Positions 12,474 to 23,700 of a stretch of DNA of 64,000 nt are shown one piece after another; within the stretch, counting starts at the first letter, position 1, and each line of letters begins with the position of its first letter. The stretch is from assembly GCA_964057225.1 (NCBI GenBank), contig OZ059898.1:13231767-13295766 (forward strand). Reading direction: 5' to 3'. The translations under genes and the position numbers were made by a program. The notes under the pieces are model-generated. The model saw only the letters and a program-made list of their open reading frames with translations, did no database searches and was not told the DNA's origin. Source of the DNA: Auanema rhodensis (Eukaryota > Nematoda > Chromadorea > Rhabditida > Rhabditidae).

Positions 12474-14632
12474 ATGACAGTCTCATATAACTTAGATGTA
12501 TCTCAATCCAGCTCATTTGCGTTTGTACGTCTTCTATTTCGATGGAAAGGATCTGTATGGAAATCTGTGTATAAAGAGCTTATAGTCTGGATAATTATGT
12601 ATTATATAGTTTTTTTTATATATCGTTATGCATTGAATAGTGATCAACAAGAGTAAGTTGCTATTCAAGTTTTATGTCTTTAAACTTCATTTAAACCATG
12701 TTTCCAGCGTTTTTGGAAGAATTGCTCAAGGGAGTGACAAAGAGCTTAGTTATATTCCTTTAACTTTCTTACTTGGATTCTTTGTAAATATTGTAATTCA
12801 TCGATGGAGACAAATCTTTAATAACATTGGATTTATTGAAAAGTTGGTTTAAGTTTTATTTTTTTCAAAAAAATAATGTTTCATCATGCTCAGTAATGCT
12901 CTTACAATTGCTTCTGTGATACGCGGAACTGATGAAGAATCTGTTTTAATCCGGAGAAGCTTGATACGTTATCTAGTTCTAGCACAGGTACTTGATCATG
13001 TTTTTGCTTCTTGTAATCAGTGCTATACCTATTCAAGATTCTTGTGTTTCGGAATATCTCAATGAAAGTACGCCGTCGATTTCCTACGACTGAATCCATA
13101 ATACGACAAGGTAATAGGAATCATTGATATTAATTATGAATCGAATGATGAGTCCAAAAGTCAATGTTAAGGTTTTATGACTGTAGATGAACGCAACCTT
13201 CTGATATCCGTGGAATCCCCTTATAACAAGTATTGGGTACCAATACAATGGGCATTAAGCACAGTGTATGAGAAAGTTGAAAAAGATAAAATAGCTGCAG
13301 CTTATCATAATACTCTTGTTACTGTAAGTATTTCATATTCTTCTTTCGTTCATGCTTTACTTCATCAACTATACAGCTGGCATGAAGTTGATACACATAT
13401 ATCACAATCTTCTCATAATAATCATGAAGTATCATTACAGGAATTTAAAATTCTTCGAACAAATCTATCGATGCTAGCCAATTTTGATTGGGTTCCTATT
13501 CCATTGGCCTACCCCCAGGTAATACATTGAAATGTTTATTTGAGAAAGCAAGCTCATACATACATGTACTGATCAAGTGATCTGACTTGATTTGATTTCA
13601 TTCACTTCATATCAGTTATCTTTCCAAATTATCAATGAGAACTTCTGAAGAATAATTATCAAATTATAATATAAATCTATAAATAGAAAACAAATATGAT
13701 TATAGGTTGTATTTCTTGCTGTTCGTGTCCATTTTCTTGTTTGTGTTGTATCTCGACAATACATCTTACCAAAGCCTGGTCAACCAATTGTTGGAGTACG
13801 TAATGATTAACTATCAATTGATTTTTTCTTCTAAAAACATTCCGTTTGAACAAAAATATTCTTAAAACTTAAAACATTGCAGTATGATCTGTATGTACCT
13901 GTTATGACAATTGTTCAATTTGTATTTTTGATGGGTTGGATGAAGGTGACGATTTGGAAATTCATCAAACATCACCGTATATTTCTGTTTCAGATTGCTG
14001 AAGCTCTTCTAAATCCATTAGGTGAAGACGACGATGATTTTGAATGTAACTTCCTTATTGACAAAAATTTAATTGTAAATTATATAAACAATACGTAATG
14101 GTTCAGAAATATTATTTTCTTTTCAGACTGGACTGACCATCGTTGATGCAGCGTATGGTGCAAAACCAACTTTATCTAAAGATAGATTTATGGATCCCAG
14201 CTTTTTCAAACCAAAAACAGGAAATTTGGTCAAAGGATCGACTGCTGCAGTAGTGTAAATGCTTTATCAGCTTAATATGTTCGAAAGATCATTTTTCAAC
14301 TGTTCACGTGTATTTTTACGTGAATCATCATCATAATCTCAAAACCATTTCAACGCATATTCGCATGTTGAGCGGTTGCATCTTTATCTTTATTTTAAAA
14401 ATAAAATAATTTCAATGTTAACAATTTCATATTCGAATTGTTACAAAAAAAAAGAAAAAAAATGTTTAATTTCTCTCTCTTGACAGTTATATTTACTTTT
14501 TTTTCCAGTTTGAGAGATTCTGAGGGAAATGAAGGGTCATGTGAAGACCTCGACATCGACTTTCTTCAAGGAGTTCCGGCAAAATCAAAGAGAGAACGTT
14601 TACGTGAACGACTTGGTACTATCTTTAGGTGA
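12474..14632 (+). CDS. Bestrophin-family anion channel (437 aa)
   Basis: Bestrophins are pentameric Ca2+-activated chloride channels of the plasma membrane. Ten exons (12474-12652, 12708-12842, 12894-12987, 13038-13110, 13172-13518, 13706-13795, 13883-13945, 13994-14074, 14127-14254, 14509-14632) sum to 1,314 nt. Family marks are the N-terminus [22 protein letters not shown] before the first membrane segment, the signature [12 protein letters not shown] (residues 265-276), and the Ca2+-clasp acidic cluster GEDDDDFE (337-344). The last exon adds a basic tail ending RERLGTIFR. If the last intron is not removed, a TAA at 14256-14258 ends the protein at 397 residues. I prefer the spliced form because the joined frame stays open. 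The final exon lies inside a 703-bp repeat whose second copy is at 19.6-20.3 kb. Confidence 0.9.
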
Positions 14633-15041
14633 AAAGAGAAAGAACAAAGAATACAAATCATATTTTCTTGTTATAGCATAAGCAGTAATGAGCAGGAGTT
14701 TACAAGAAATGGTTCATATAATCGCGGATATTTCGCTCAGATGTCTCAGATCTCACGATATTAGAAGTTAAAGCAGATTGAATTCTTTTTGAATCAAAAA
14801 GAATAATTAGAAAACTATAAATAAGATATTTGTATATATTTTGAATAGAAAAAATGATTAAAACTATAATATTATAATTATAATAATAATACAAATACTA
14901 TTTAAATTTTTTTTTTTGTTTTTATTATTGTTTTGTATATATTTGTTTATTTTTTTTTTATTTTATTTTGTAAATTATGTCTTCAATGAAGAAAAATACA
15001 TAGAATTATCAGAAAAAGGTTTTTAATATTCATCGAACAAT
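14339..15041 (+). repeat. 703-bp direct repeat, copy 1
   Basis: This block covers the end of the last bestrophin intron, its final exon and about 400 nt of AT-rich 3' flank. It recurs in the same orientation at 19584-20287, with essentially identical sequence apart from A-run length. Both the encoded exon and a spurious opposite-strand 64-codon frame translate identically in the two copies. Confidence 0.95.
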
Positions 15042-15061
15042 ATCAAAACCATTTCAACGCA

Positions 15062-15083
15062 AATAATAGATAAAAAGCCGTTC
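15062..15083. repeat. 22-bp inverted repeat, left end
   Basis: The 22 nt here, ending in AAAAAGCCGTTC, reappear as an exact reverse complement at 19557-19578. Just inside, a GGTCGAAATGGTCGAGA block has an inverted counterpart near 19381-19398. The pair therefore brackets the GPCR, protease remnant and foldback element. Confidence 0.85.
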
Positions 15084-15369
15084 ATTGGTGAAATGGATGG
15101 TCGAAATGGTCGAGAAAAGTGCGCTTCCGATCAGAGTTGTTTATGTTAGTTATGCTAGTTATCTGATCTAATGTGCAAACTAATGTTGCAAACATGCTCT
15201 TTCATGCTATGTTCGGTGATATGTTTTATTATATTTTCAAATCAAATCAATTAAATAAATAAAAAACAAATAAAAATATTCAAAAAACACAATTACATAC
15301 ATACATTCATTAATTATTTTATTTTTCTTCTTCTTTTTTTCTAATAAATTTATTTTTATTTCTTTTTTT

Positions 15370-15549
15370 GTTAACAAAAAAAATGAGCATGCAACATTTG
15401 GTTTCAAAAAGATATATTATTTTTATTTTATTTTTAAGTAACTGTGTGCAATCCGGCAAAAGGGGCGGGGCTTACGGCTTGGGGGGGTTAATTACGGAAC
15501 TGCACTTGAGCCAATTTCGTTAACAAAAAAAATAAATGAGCATGCAACA
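15370..15549. repeat. Pair of short direct repeats around a G-rich core
   Basis: GTTAAC followed by an A-run and then GAGCATGCAACA occurs at 15370-15396 and 15519-15549. Between them lies a locally G-rich patch (GGGGCGGGGC and a G7 run near 15481) that is unlike the AT-rich surroundings. It may be the scar of a small insertion. Confidence 0.6.
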
Positions 15550-15595
15550 AGAAGAACTTATAAAACAAAGATGAAAGAAAAAAAAAAGAAATTAT

Positions 15596-16854
15596 TCAAT
15601 AAATTGCTGTAACTTTTCTCATTGGTATGCTACTTAGAGATATTTTTGATAATGCATATTCACGATCACATAATTGGCGTTTGAAACACCGACGATATTC
15701 AGTACTACGCCAATAATAAACATAGAAATTACATGAATACCCTAGCAAACCTATACATAAGAAAAAACATTTTTCATAATATTTAGGCAAATTTTACCTG
15801 GTATCACAGCCAGAAATGTAGCTTCTACTGCAGCTTCAGCATTAATCATTCCCACTACGAGTATGATAGATGACGATAAAACGGTAGAAAAAAAGAAAAT
15901 TAGCTGCAAAATAACTAATAAGGATAATTAGTAAAATATTTTTAATTCTATTGTGATGAAAATATCTGAAAAACTTACAACTTGAGCCATTAAAGTACTT
16001 AATATATTTTTATGTTTTATATGTTGTTGGTTATCTCCTTTAAATGGATCTGAAAAAACCACGTTTTTCTGGAATTTAATTGAGTAAAACTTACTAAATA
16101 AATATAATTTTACATAAGTTATAATATATAAAACGAGAGTTACAACTCCAGAACATAAATTAAAATAATTCGACCAATTTGATACTTTAGGAGGCAAAGA
16201 TGTAGGAAGAACACATATTGGAACAATCTCTTTATCCATTTGAAAATATCCACATATCTTTAAATATAAATAAATAAATAAAATATTTTATTTTATTTTT
16301 ATAAACTATACAGGAAATATTAAAGCAAATATTGCACCAGGAGCTATTATTACCATTATATATGTTTTTGTTGACCAAGTGCGATGCCTGAAAGCTAGCA
16401 AGTGTTATCAGATGAAATGACTTGATCAACTTTACCGAGTTGGAATAGTTATAGCCAATATTCGATCAAATCCTACTAATAATCTACATGAAACTCCAAA
16501 ATGTTCAATATAGATATAGATGATGTTGAACCAAAAACATGAGATACGCTTTGTCTCATATAATGAAAAAACTAAACGTATAAACGATTGAAATTCCCCC
16601 CAAAGTGATAAAAGATCTGTGAAGGCTAAGAAAGCCAATAGAATTGCTGAAATATATAACTAAATAAAGAAAAAACTTTATTATTTCCTGTTTTTTGTTT
16701 CAAAATCATGAAATGAAACAAACTATTTACCACATTTGTGATGCAGTTCCTTATACCTATATGTTGCAATAATTATATTTAAATTACCAAATGTACCAAG
16801 AACATTGAAAAGAGCCAAGCTTACTTTAACTATTGTAACTGAAGTATCAGACAT
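15596..16854 (-). CDS. Srsx-like serpentine chemoreceptor (301 aa)
   Basis: Seven exons (16731-16854, 16436-16646, 16312-16387, 16095-16257, 15979-16049, 15798-15903, 15596-15750) sum to 906 nt. The protein is a seven-transmembrane GPCR. TM1 is VSLALFNVLGTFGNLNIIIA with the conserved GN, TM2 is ILLAFLAFTDLLSL with the LAxTD motif, TM3 ends LVGFDRILAI in place of DRY, and TM7 is IPGLLGYSCNFYVYYWRS in the NPxxY position, followed by basic residues. The GN...LAFxD...DR pattern fits the nematode Srsx family of chemosensory receptors. No frameshift or internal stop is needed, so it looks intact. It lies wholly inside the segment between the two 703-bp repeats. Confidence 0.85.
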
Positions 16855-17097
16855 CTGAATCATAATCATGTTAATTCAAATGAAAAAATGTTCAAAAAAG
16901 CGAGGGAATCGAAAATCACAACTGAATAATGACATATATGTATATATATATATATATACATAATTCTAATTGTAGTCAACAGTCTATATAAATAAATAAG
17001 AAAAGGAACAAGATTTCTAACTTCCAAGAAATTTTGAATTTTTGAAAACAAATTGTTCCTTTTGCAGACAAAGAGAGAGAGAGAAAGAAAGAGTGAA

Positions 17098-17130
<33 letters not shown>

Positions 17131-17985
17131 AAAGAATAACTACTAAGTTCGTATGAAATCAAATTTGTTGTCATTATCATCACTTTTTCTTTCGAATATT
17201 TTTTTAGTTTCGTAGTTATATCGAAAAAGAAGCACAATTTTATAATTTTTTTTTGCTGCTGATCAAGTAGATGCATTATATTTTAAACATTTACACGTAT
17301 GTTTTGAACAAATTAGGATATGCTCACAGGAATGCAGATTTGAATGTTATACAAGTGCCAAGTAGGCGATATGTTCTGTTTTCTTAACAGATCTGAAAAA
17401 AAAATATTTTTCAAAGAATTATAAGTATATAGTTATACAGTAACAATCAAAAAACCCACAACATTCTTATTTGATAGTTTTTTTTATAATTTCAACTATA
17501 TAACATCACTTGCTTCTTTTAGAAATGTAGGAGTTTTGAAAAATAAAAATAAAACATTCACAATTTTTTTTCAGATCTCTCTTAACCTACTTGAACTTAA
17601 CATCTCAAGAAACTAGAATTTTAGACGTTCATAACGCTTTTGCAAACCTATTTATAACAAATTAAAAAATTCTATTTGTTTCAAATTTAGCGAATTGATT
17701 CAGTTCATTTTACTATTCATGGATTTCAGACATACAGCAAATTGCAGAAACAATATCTCTCTTTAAATTTTTAAATGTTAAAACATGATTTATTCTTTAA
17801 TTAAAATCAACCCATTTAAAGTAAATTATAAAATCAGATCTTTGCACCCTGAAGTTTCTTCTACAAATGATTTACTCAAGCTTGTGGCGATAATAATGAA
17901 TTGCAGAGAAAAAGCTCTAAAAAAGTTTGTAATAACTAAAAACATATTTATACGCTGTGTATAAAACTTACAGTGCTCTTCAAAT
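16855..17985. other. AT-rich intergenic region with microsatellites
   Basis: It contains a (TA)n tract at 16935-16960 and an impure (GA)n tract at 17071-17131. I see nothing coding. Confidence 0.6.
17071..17131. repeat. Impure (GA)n microsatellite
   Basis: GA units interrupted by AAAG, ending in a pure run. Confidence 0.9.
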
Positions 17986-18860
17986 TTAGAAAAAAATATT
18001 TGCACACGGAACGATATGGTTGTATGAAGGTTCGGCAAGTTCTGTCCAAGCTTCAGCTACATCGTCCGCCAAAGACATATGTCTTGAATGCACGGTATTA
18101 GGAGGAATGTGCCCCGATACAACAATTCCAATCAACGCAAAGCCGTTAAATACTCCGGCTCCGCTGCAACCGCGAGTAGTTCCTGAAGTGAAAATATATA
18201 TAACATAACTGATATACTTAATATAACCTGGAGAACCGAGAACATATTCGAGAGAAGCAAAATGTCGATTGTTTCTAATATGACCAAAGAATGAGCTTAA
18301 GAAAGTAGTCGCCTGATGATTATAACTATGATAGCCCTAAAAATTGAATCGTTAGCATGTTTTGAGCACAGCAAAATCATTAGCTTTGTTGATGTATGCC
18401 AATTGAACAAGTAAAGGCTTATTATCCTGATTAAATATTTCAAATTAAAATCCTTCCGGAACTCCATCTGGTAAACAGTGAGCAGCTGTCATTGCATATT
18501 CTTTTTTAGCGACAGTAACACAAGAGCGAATTGTGTTCACATTTTCAAAAGATCCACACTCTGTTTTCATCAAAATCGAGTAATAAATAAATTTCTTCAA
18601 CTTCAAAATATATTCCGTCTTGCTGTCGTTCAAGTCTAAAAAACATAACTCAATAAAAATAAATTAGATTTTAATTTTTTAGAAATTAATTTTTAGTTTT
18701 TAAAATAAAATATTTGTAAATATGTTTACAAAAATTCAATTTCAAATAACATATTGAGGACTAAAATTTTATAAAAATTGTACCTTTAACGTTCACAGGC
18801 TGTTCATTTTGTTCCACTTTTAAGCAATAAAAACTCACAAAAACATGAGATACTCGTCAT
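17986..18860 (-). pseudogene. Decayed trypsin-like serine protease
   Basis: On the minus strand the pieces of a chymotrypsin-fold (PA clan) protease appear in order. They are MTAAHCLPDG with the catalytic His near 18480, NDFAVLK with the catalytic Asp near 18375, and GCSGAGVFNG with the catalytic Ser near 18150. Clean exons can be drawn at 18228-18336 and 17986-18182, joined in frame, with a stop at 17986-17988. An upstream exon starts at 18635. Between the His and Asp regions the frame runs on but meets a TAA just after PEGF, and no GT donor follows the Asp region unless an intron of under 40 nt is allowed. The start codon is also unclear. I read it as a recently disabled gene. An unusually compact functional gene is the alternative. 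Confidence 0.55.
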
Positions 18861-18910
18861 TTTTAAGTTTAAATTCATATGAAGAGTTGTGTTTAAATTC
18901 ATGAATAAAA

Positions 18911-19348
18911 AGTTTTTTTGTTGTGGACTTATGATTTGATTTATTGTATTCGCATGAAATTAAAAAAAAAACTTTTACCATTTTGAAATTTATCTTTTTT
19001 TTTTGATGTTTGAAAACTTTCGTTAATTATGGATTTTTGCAGATCAAAGCTATTGCTATCAACATGGACTCGGTATGTTTTGTTGATATTTTATCTTACT
19101 AGTTAATAATCTTATTTTCAGTTTGTTGTTGTTCGAGGAAATGGACGTACTGTCAAAGTTACAGCGGAAAATGATGGAACAGTTAGCGAGAACACTCTTC
19201 GCAGTGCTTTTCAACTTGAAAAAATCCATAATTAACGAAAGTTTTCAAACATTAAAAAAAAAAAGATAAATTTCAAAATGGTAAAAGTTTTTTTTTTAAT
19301 TTCATGCGAATACAATAAATCAAATCATAAGTCCACAACAAAAAAACT
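18911..19348. mobile_element. Foldback (long inverted repeat) element
   Basis: Two arms of about 127 bp, 18911-19037 and 19222-19348, are reverse complements with only one or two differences, apart from run lengths. The roughly 185-nt loop holds a spliced-looking frame: acceptor TTTTTGCAG at the inner edge of the left arm, a short exon ending NMDS, a 50-nt intron (GTATGT...TTTTCAG), then FVVVRGNGRTVKVT and about 25 further residues, with its TAA inside the right arm. No transposase is present, so this is a non-autonomous foldback or Pack-MITE-like element, or an inverted duplication. It would form a strong hairpin. Confidence 0.8.
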
Positions 19349-19556
19349 ACAAATTGACACTTGCTACACATCATAACATCTTCTCGACCATTTCGACTAT
19401 CCATTTCGACCACATTTTTCTCTCTAGCGCATTTCGTTCTTTTGGTCATTTTTGAAAATGAGACATTTTCGAAGAATTGAGACACAAAATCAATGATAAT
19501 AAGTCTTAAAATGGCTTGTAAACAACGAAACTGCCAATCGGCGAAAAGGTGCTCTA

Positions 19557-19578
19557 GAACGGCTTTTTATCTATTATT
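19557..19578. repeat. 22-bp inverted repeat, right end
   Basis: Exact reverse complement of 15062-15083, located just before copy 2 of the 703-bp repeat. Confidence 0.85.
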
Positions 19579-19583
19579 ATATT

Positions 19584-20287
19584 TCAAAACCATTTCAACG
19601 CATATTCGCATGTTGAGCGGTTGCATCTTTATCTTTATTTTAAAAATAAAATAATTTCAATGTTAACAATTTCATATTCGAATTGTTACAAAAAAAAAGA
19701 AAAAAAAATGTTTAATTTCTCTCTCTTGACAGTTATATTTACTTTTTTTTCCAGTTTGAGAGATTCTGAGGGAAATGAAGGGTCATGTGAAGACCTCGAC
19801 ATCGACTTTCTTCAAGGAGTTCCGGCAAAATCAAAGAGAGAACGTTTACGTGAACGACTTGGTACTATCTTTAGGTGAAAAGAGAAAGAACAAAGAATAC
19901 AAATCATATTTTCTTGTTATAGCATAAGCAGTAATGAGCAGGAGTTTACAAGAAATGGTTCATATAATCGCGGATATTTCGCTCAGATGTCTCAGATCTC
20001 ACGATATTAGAAGTTAAAGCAGATTGAATTCTTTTTGAATCAAAAAGAATAATTAGAAAACTATAAATAAGATATTTGTATATATTTTGAATAGAAAAAA
20101 TGATTAAAACTATAATATTATAATTATAATAATAATACAAATACTATTTAAATTTTTTTTTTTGTTTTTATTATTGTTTTGTATATATTTGTTTATTTTT
20201 TTTTTATTTTATTTTGTAAATTATGTCTTCAATGAAGAAAAATACATAGAATTATCAGAAAAAGGTTTTTAATATTCATCGAACAAT
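19584..20287 (+). repeat. 703-bp direct repeat, copy 2
   Basis: Second copy of 14339-15041 in the same orientation, offset by about 5,245 nt. The flanks differ beyond the stated ends. Confidence 0.95.
19755..19878 (+). pseudogene. Orphan copy of the last bestrophin exon
   Basis: This is a duplicate of the final bestrophin exon, complete with its TTTTCCAG acceptor and TGA stop ([15 protein letters not shown] at its start, RERLGTIFR at its end). None of the channel's other exons lies upstream, so it has no host gene here. It could act only as a distant alternative last exon for a transcript running from the bestrophin, or it is a dead copy. Its identical translation implies a recent origin or ongoing gene conversion. 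Confidence 0.8.
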
Positions 20288-20794
20288 CAGCTATATCAAA
20301 GACACAAAAATGTTTGTTTCGCTCATCTAAATCATCTAGCTCATATATAAATTTTGGCATTATAACAAACAAAGATGAGAGGGGACACAAGTTCAAGTTT
20401 TAAGAAAAAGGTTGGAAAAAGAAAAAACTTATTTAAATCAAAGTATTATGTGGGGAGTATGATATACGATGATTTGAAATCGCTCTATTATGCAATGATG
20501 TTATAATGCTTTTTTCTTTTTTCTCTTCTTTCTTTTGATAGTTTTATATCATATAGTCAAAAAATGAATGGCACATTGTACAAAGGGATGAAGTTGGGAA
20601 GGCACTCAGTGACCAGGATGACCAATTGCATAGTTTGAAGCAGAGAAATGTGGTTGAAGTACTGAAAGCACATTCACCATACAGAATTGGGGGGCAGACA
20701 GAAAGATGGAAGAGGATGGGAGGTGGAGGAGGAAGAGGAGGGACATGGACCGTATAAACTACTTGTTTTCGTGTACATCAGAAGAGCATGAGAT
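20288..20794. other. 3' flank of the myosin gene
   Basis: About 500 nt follow the myosin stop codon (minus strand) up to the edge of the 703-bp repeat. It is probably 3' UTR and intergenic sequence. I see no other gene. Confidence 0.6.
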
Positions 20795-23700
20795 TTACTT
20801 CTCCTGAACAGCACGGGTGCGAGAACGAATGCGGACGAGGCACTGCTCAGCAGAATCAGCACGTTCTTCAGCGGTTTCCAATTGGAGTTGGACGGTACGG
20901 TATTTTCCGAGATGGTGGTTAGCTTGCTCCTCCTGTAATACAGTAAATTATAATTCAAGCTTTTTTAATGGGAAACTTACAGCATCCTCAAGCTGCTTCT
21001 TTTGGATCTTCAGCTTAGCAGACAACTTTTCGACTAATTCTTGAAGCTTGTCATAGTTCTTCTTATCTTCGGCAACCTAAAAGCAAAAATGTACATTTGT
21101 TTTTCTTATCATCTTCTAACCTGGAATTCGAGTTCTCTAACGCGTCGGTCAGCGCGAGCCAAGTTCTTGGATGACTCGCCTGAACGTCGAGTTTCGCTTT
21201 CGAGGTCCGTCTGAAGGGACTTCAGACGTTGCTCGGCCTTCTGGACGGCCTTGGCTCCTCCCTTCATGACGGAAGCCTCAGCGGCATCAGCACGGTCTTG
21301 GAGATCCTGGAAATGAGTTGACATTAAAGTTCGTTATTAGATTTTCCAATTTTCATCGTGTATTTATCCCCGATATACTGATAAAAGATCGAAAAAACGA
21401 GGTAAGATGAAGGAATAAGTATTTCCTGGTTGTTATTAGAATGAGATGAGATGAAAGCTGGCCTTATGACGTCAAAAACGAAAAAGATTTGAAATCTTCA
21501 AAGTGGCAGGTGATCATTCAGATACTCGATAGTGCGTGGTATTCGAGAGCTCATTGTCATCTATTTGCTTAACGCCTATCCGGCATCAGACATAGTGAAT
21601 TCAGAAGAGAACGACGCAACCGGAGATAAACGAATAGAGATTCATCGTAAGTTTCGAATATTATTCGGCAGATTTAAGAAGACAAAAGATAAAGAGAGAA
21701 AGACAGAGAAGAAAATGAGAAGAGAGAAGACTTAAGAGCATACTATGTGTGTGTATGTGTCTGTAAGTGGGATTCGCTCAGCTGAATGTGGCTTTGTGAA
21801 GTCGAGAAAAAAAGAAACAGATAGAGAAGTTGCCGGGAATCAGTAAACAGTGTATGCGATTCCTAGAAGCGTCCGGTTTCTTCTTGATAATCTTAGATCG
21901 TGAAAGAATTTTTTCCACACTCAAGAGCTTTTTGAAAATAATAGTTTCGTACAAGAGTTAAAATAATAATTAATTTGAAATTCAAATGAGAAGAGCTTAA
22001 TGTATCCCTGATCAAGCAAAACCAAATTTCTCTTACCTTGACCTGGCTTTCCAGTTGCTTCTTGTATCTTTCGATTTGGAGACTGTGGTCTTGCTCATGT
22101 CTCAGATCCTCAGCCAACTTAGCGGCATCAGTCATGGCACGACGTCCACGATCTTCAGAAGCAGCAAGTTCGGTCTGAGCCTCAGCAATGTCGCTCTGAA
22201 AATTGCTTTTGTAAAAAGATGAAAATGATCAAATTCCCGTACCTTGAGGAGAGAGATTTCGTTGTCAAGTTGGTTCTTGGCAGTAGCGTAGGCAACGTTC
22301 TGGCTGTTCAATTCATTGTTTTGCTCTTGGTGTTCCTTGACGGATTGCTCAACAACACGACGAGAACGTTCGATCTGAAATGAATTTAATGTTTTGAAAG
22401 TTTGTTGAAGTTTAAGCATGAAGAAGAATGTATTTGAAACTTACGGCTTCAAGCTTGACAATAAGCTCTTCTTGCTCTTGCTTGGCAACAGCAAGCTTAC
22501 GCTCGGAGCAGAGGAGGTGCTCTCTGAATTCCTCACGTCTCTTTTGCTCCTCGTCGATGGTTTGTTGAAGCTCACGGGTTTGGTCCATGTATCTGCGGAT
22601 GTTTTTCTGAGCATCCTCGTTAGCCTTATTGGCATGATCGAGAGCGATCTCAAGCTCGTTGATGTCGGCCTCCAACTTCTTCTTGACACGGAATAAGTCA
22701 GCCTTAGCCTTGCTCTCAGATTCGAGGGTAGCCTGAATGAAATTTTGCACTACATGAAAGAAGATTTCAACCTTACCTGAATGGAGTCGATAGTCTGTTG
22801 GTGAACTTTGCGAGAATTCTCGAATTCTTCTTCCTTCTCGGCAATACGCTTCTCGATCTCGGCACGGATTTGTTGGACTTCAATGGAGCAACGGAGAGAT
22901 TTGCTTTCTTCAGCTTCAAGGGCGGCTTCAGCTTCATCAAGACCTCTTTGGAGCTCTTCCTTCTCCATTTCGAGACGGCGAAGAGTTTTTTGGAGGGAGT
23001 GGGTAGCACGTCCTCCTTCTCCAAGTTGTTCAGAGAGATCTCTGACTTCATCTCCAAGAGCCTTATTCTCTCTCTTAAGACCTTCAACCTGATCAGCAAG
23101 AGCATCATGTTGTCCACGAAGCTTGTGAGCTTCTCCGGCGAGTTGACGGGCATCACGTTGAGATCCGTCGAGCTCGAGGTATAAGTCATCGACACGCTTC
23201 TTCCATTCGTCAATAACCTTATCGAAGGCCTTCTGCTTCTTCTCCAAGGAGCCAACAGCTTGAGCATGGTGTTCAGCTTCAAGACGGTTAGCATCAGCCT
23301 CGGCAGTAAGTCTGTAAGATGGTAAGGTACATCGTAAAAAAATCAAATGTCAGGTTGCTTACCTGCTTCTGGCGTTCTCCAAGGCGACGATCTTGGCGTT
23401 GCAAGCATCGAGTTGGTCTTGAATTTCGCTGGTCTTGGCGTGTTGACGTTTCTTAACCTCATCGAATTCATCGGCTCCGATCAAGCCCTCCTCTTCGAAC
23501 TTAGCTCTCCATTGCTCCAACTCAACCTGAGCCTTTTGAAGCTGGCGAGAGCATTCGGATTTTCCGGCGATCTGAAATTCAATATTATTCTCATAGGATT
23601 AATTGAATTTGTTACCTCGTCTTCAATAGACTCACGGAGCTGTTCGAGCTCACGGGTAAGGGTCTTGGAGAGGTTGCTAAGATTTTGGCGCTCACGGCTT

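Noticed and set aside
13325-13377. GTAAGT...ACAG segment that looks like a bestrophin intron
   Set aside because: It is 53 nt, so removal breaks the frame. Reading through keeps the frame into FDWVPIPL.
14256-14258. TAA as the only bestrophin stop
   Set aside because: It overlaps a good donor (GTAAAT), and the downstream exon joins in frame with a TTTTCCAG acceptor. Kept only as an alternative.
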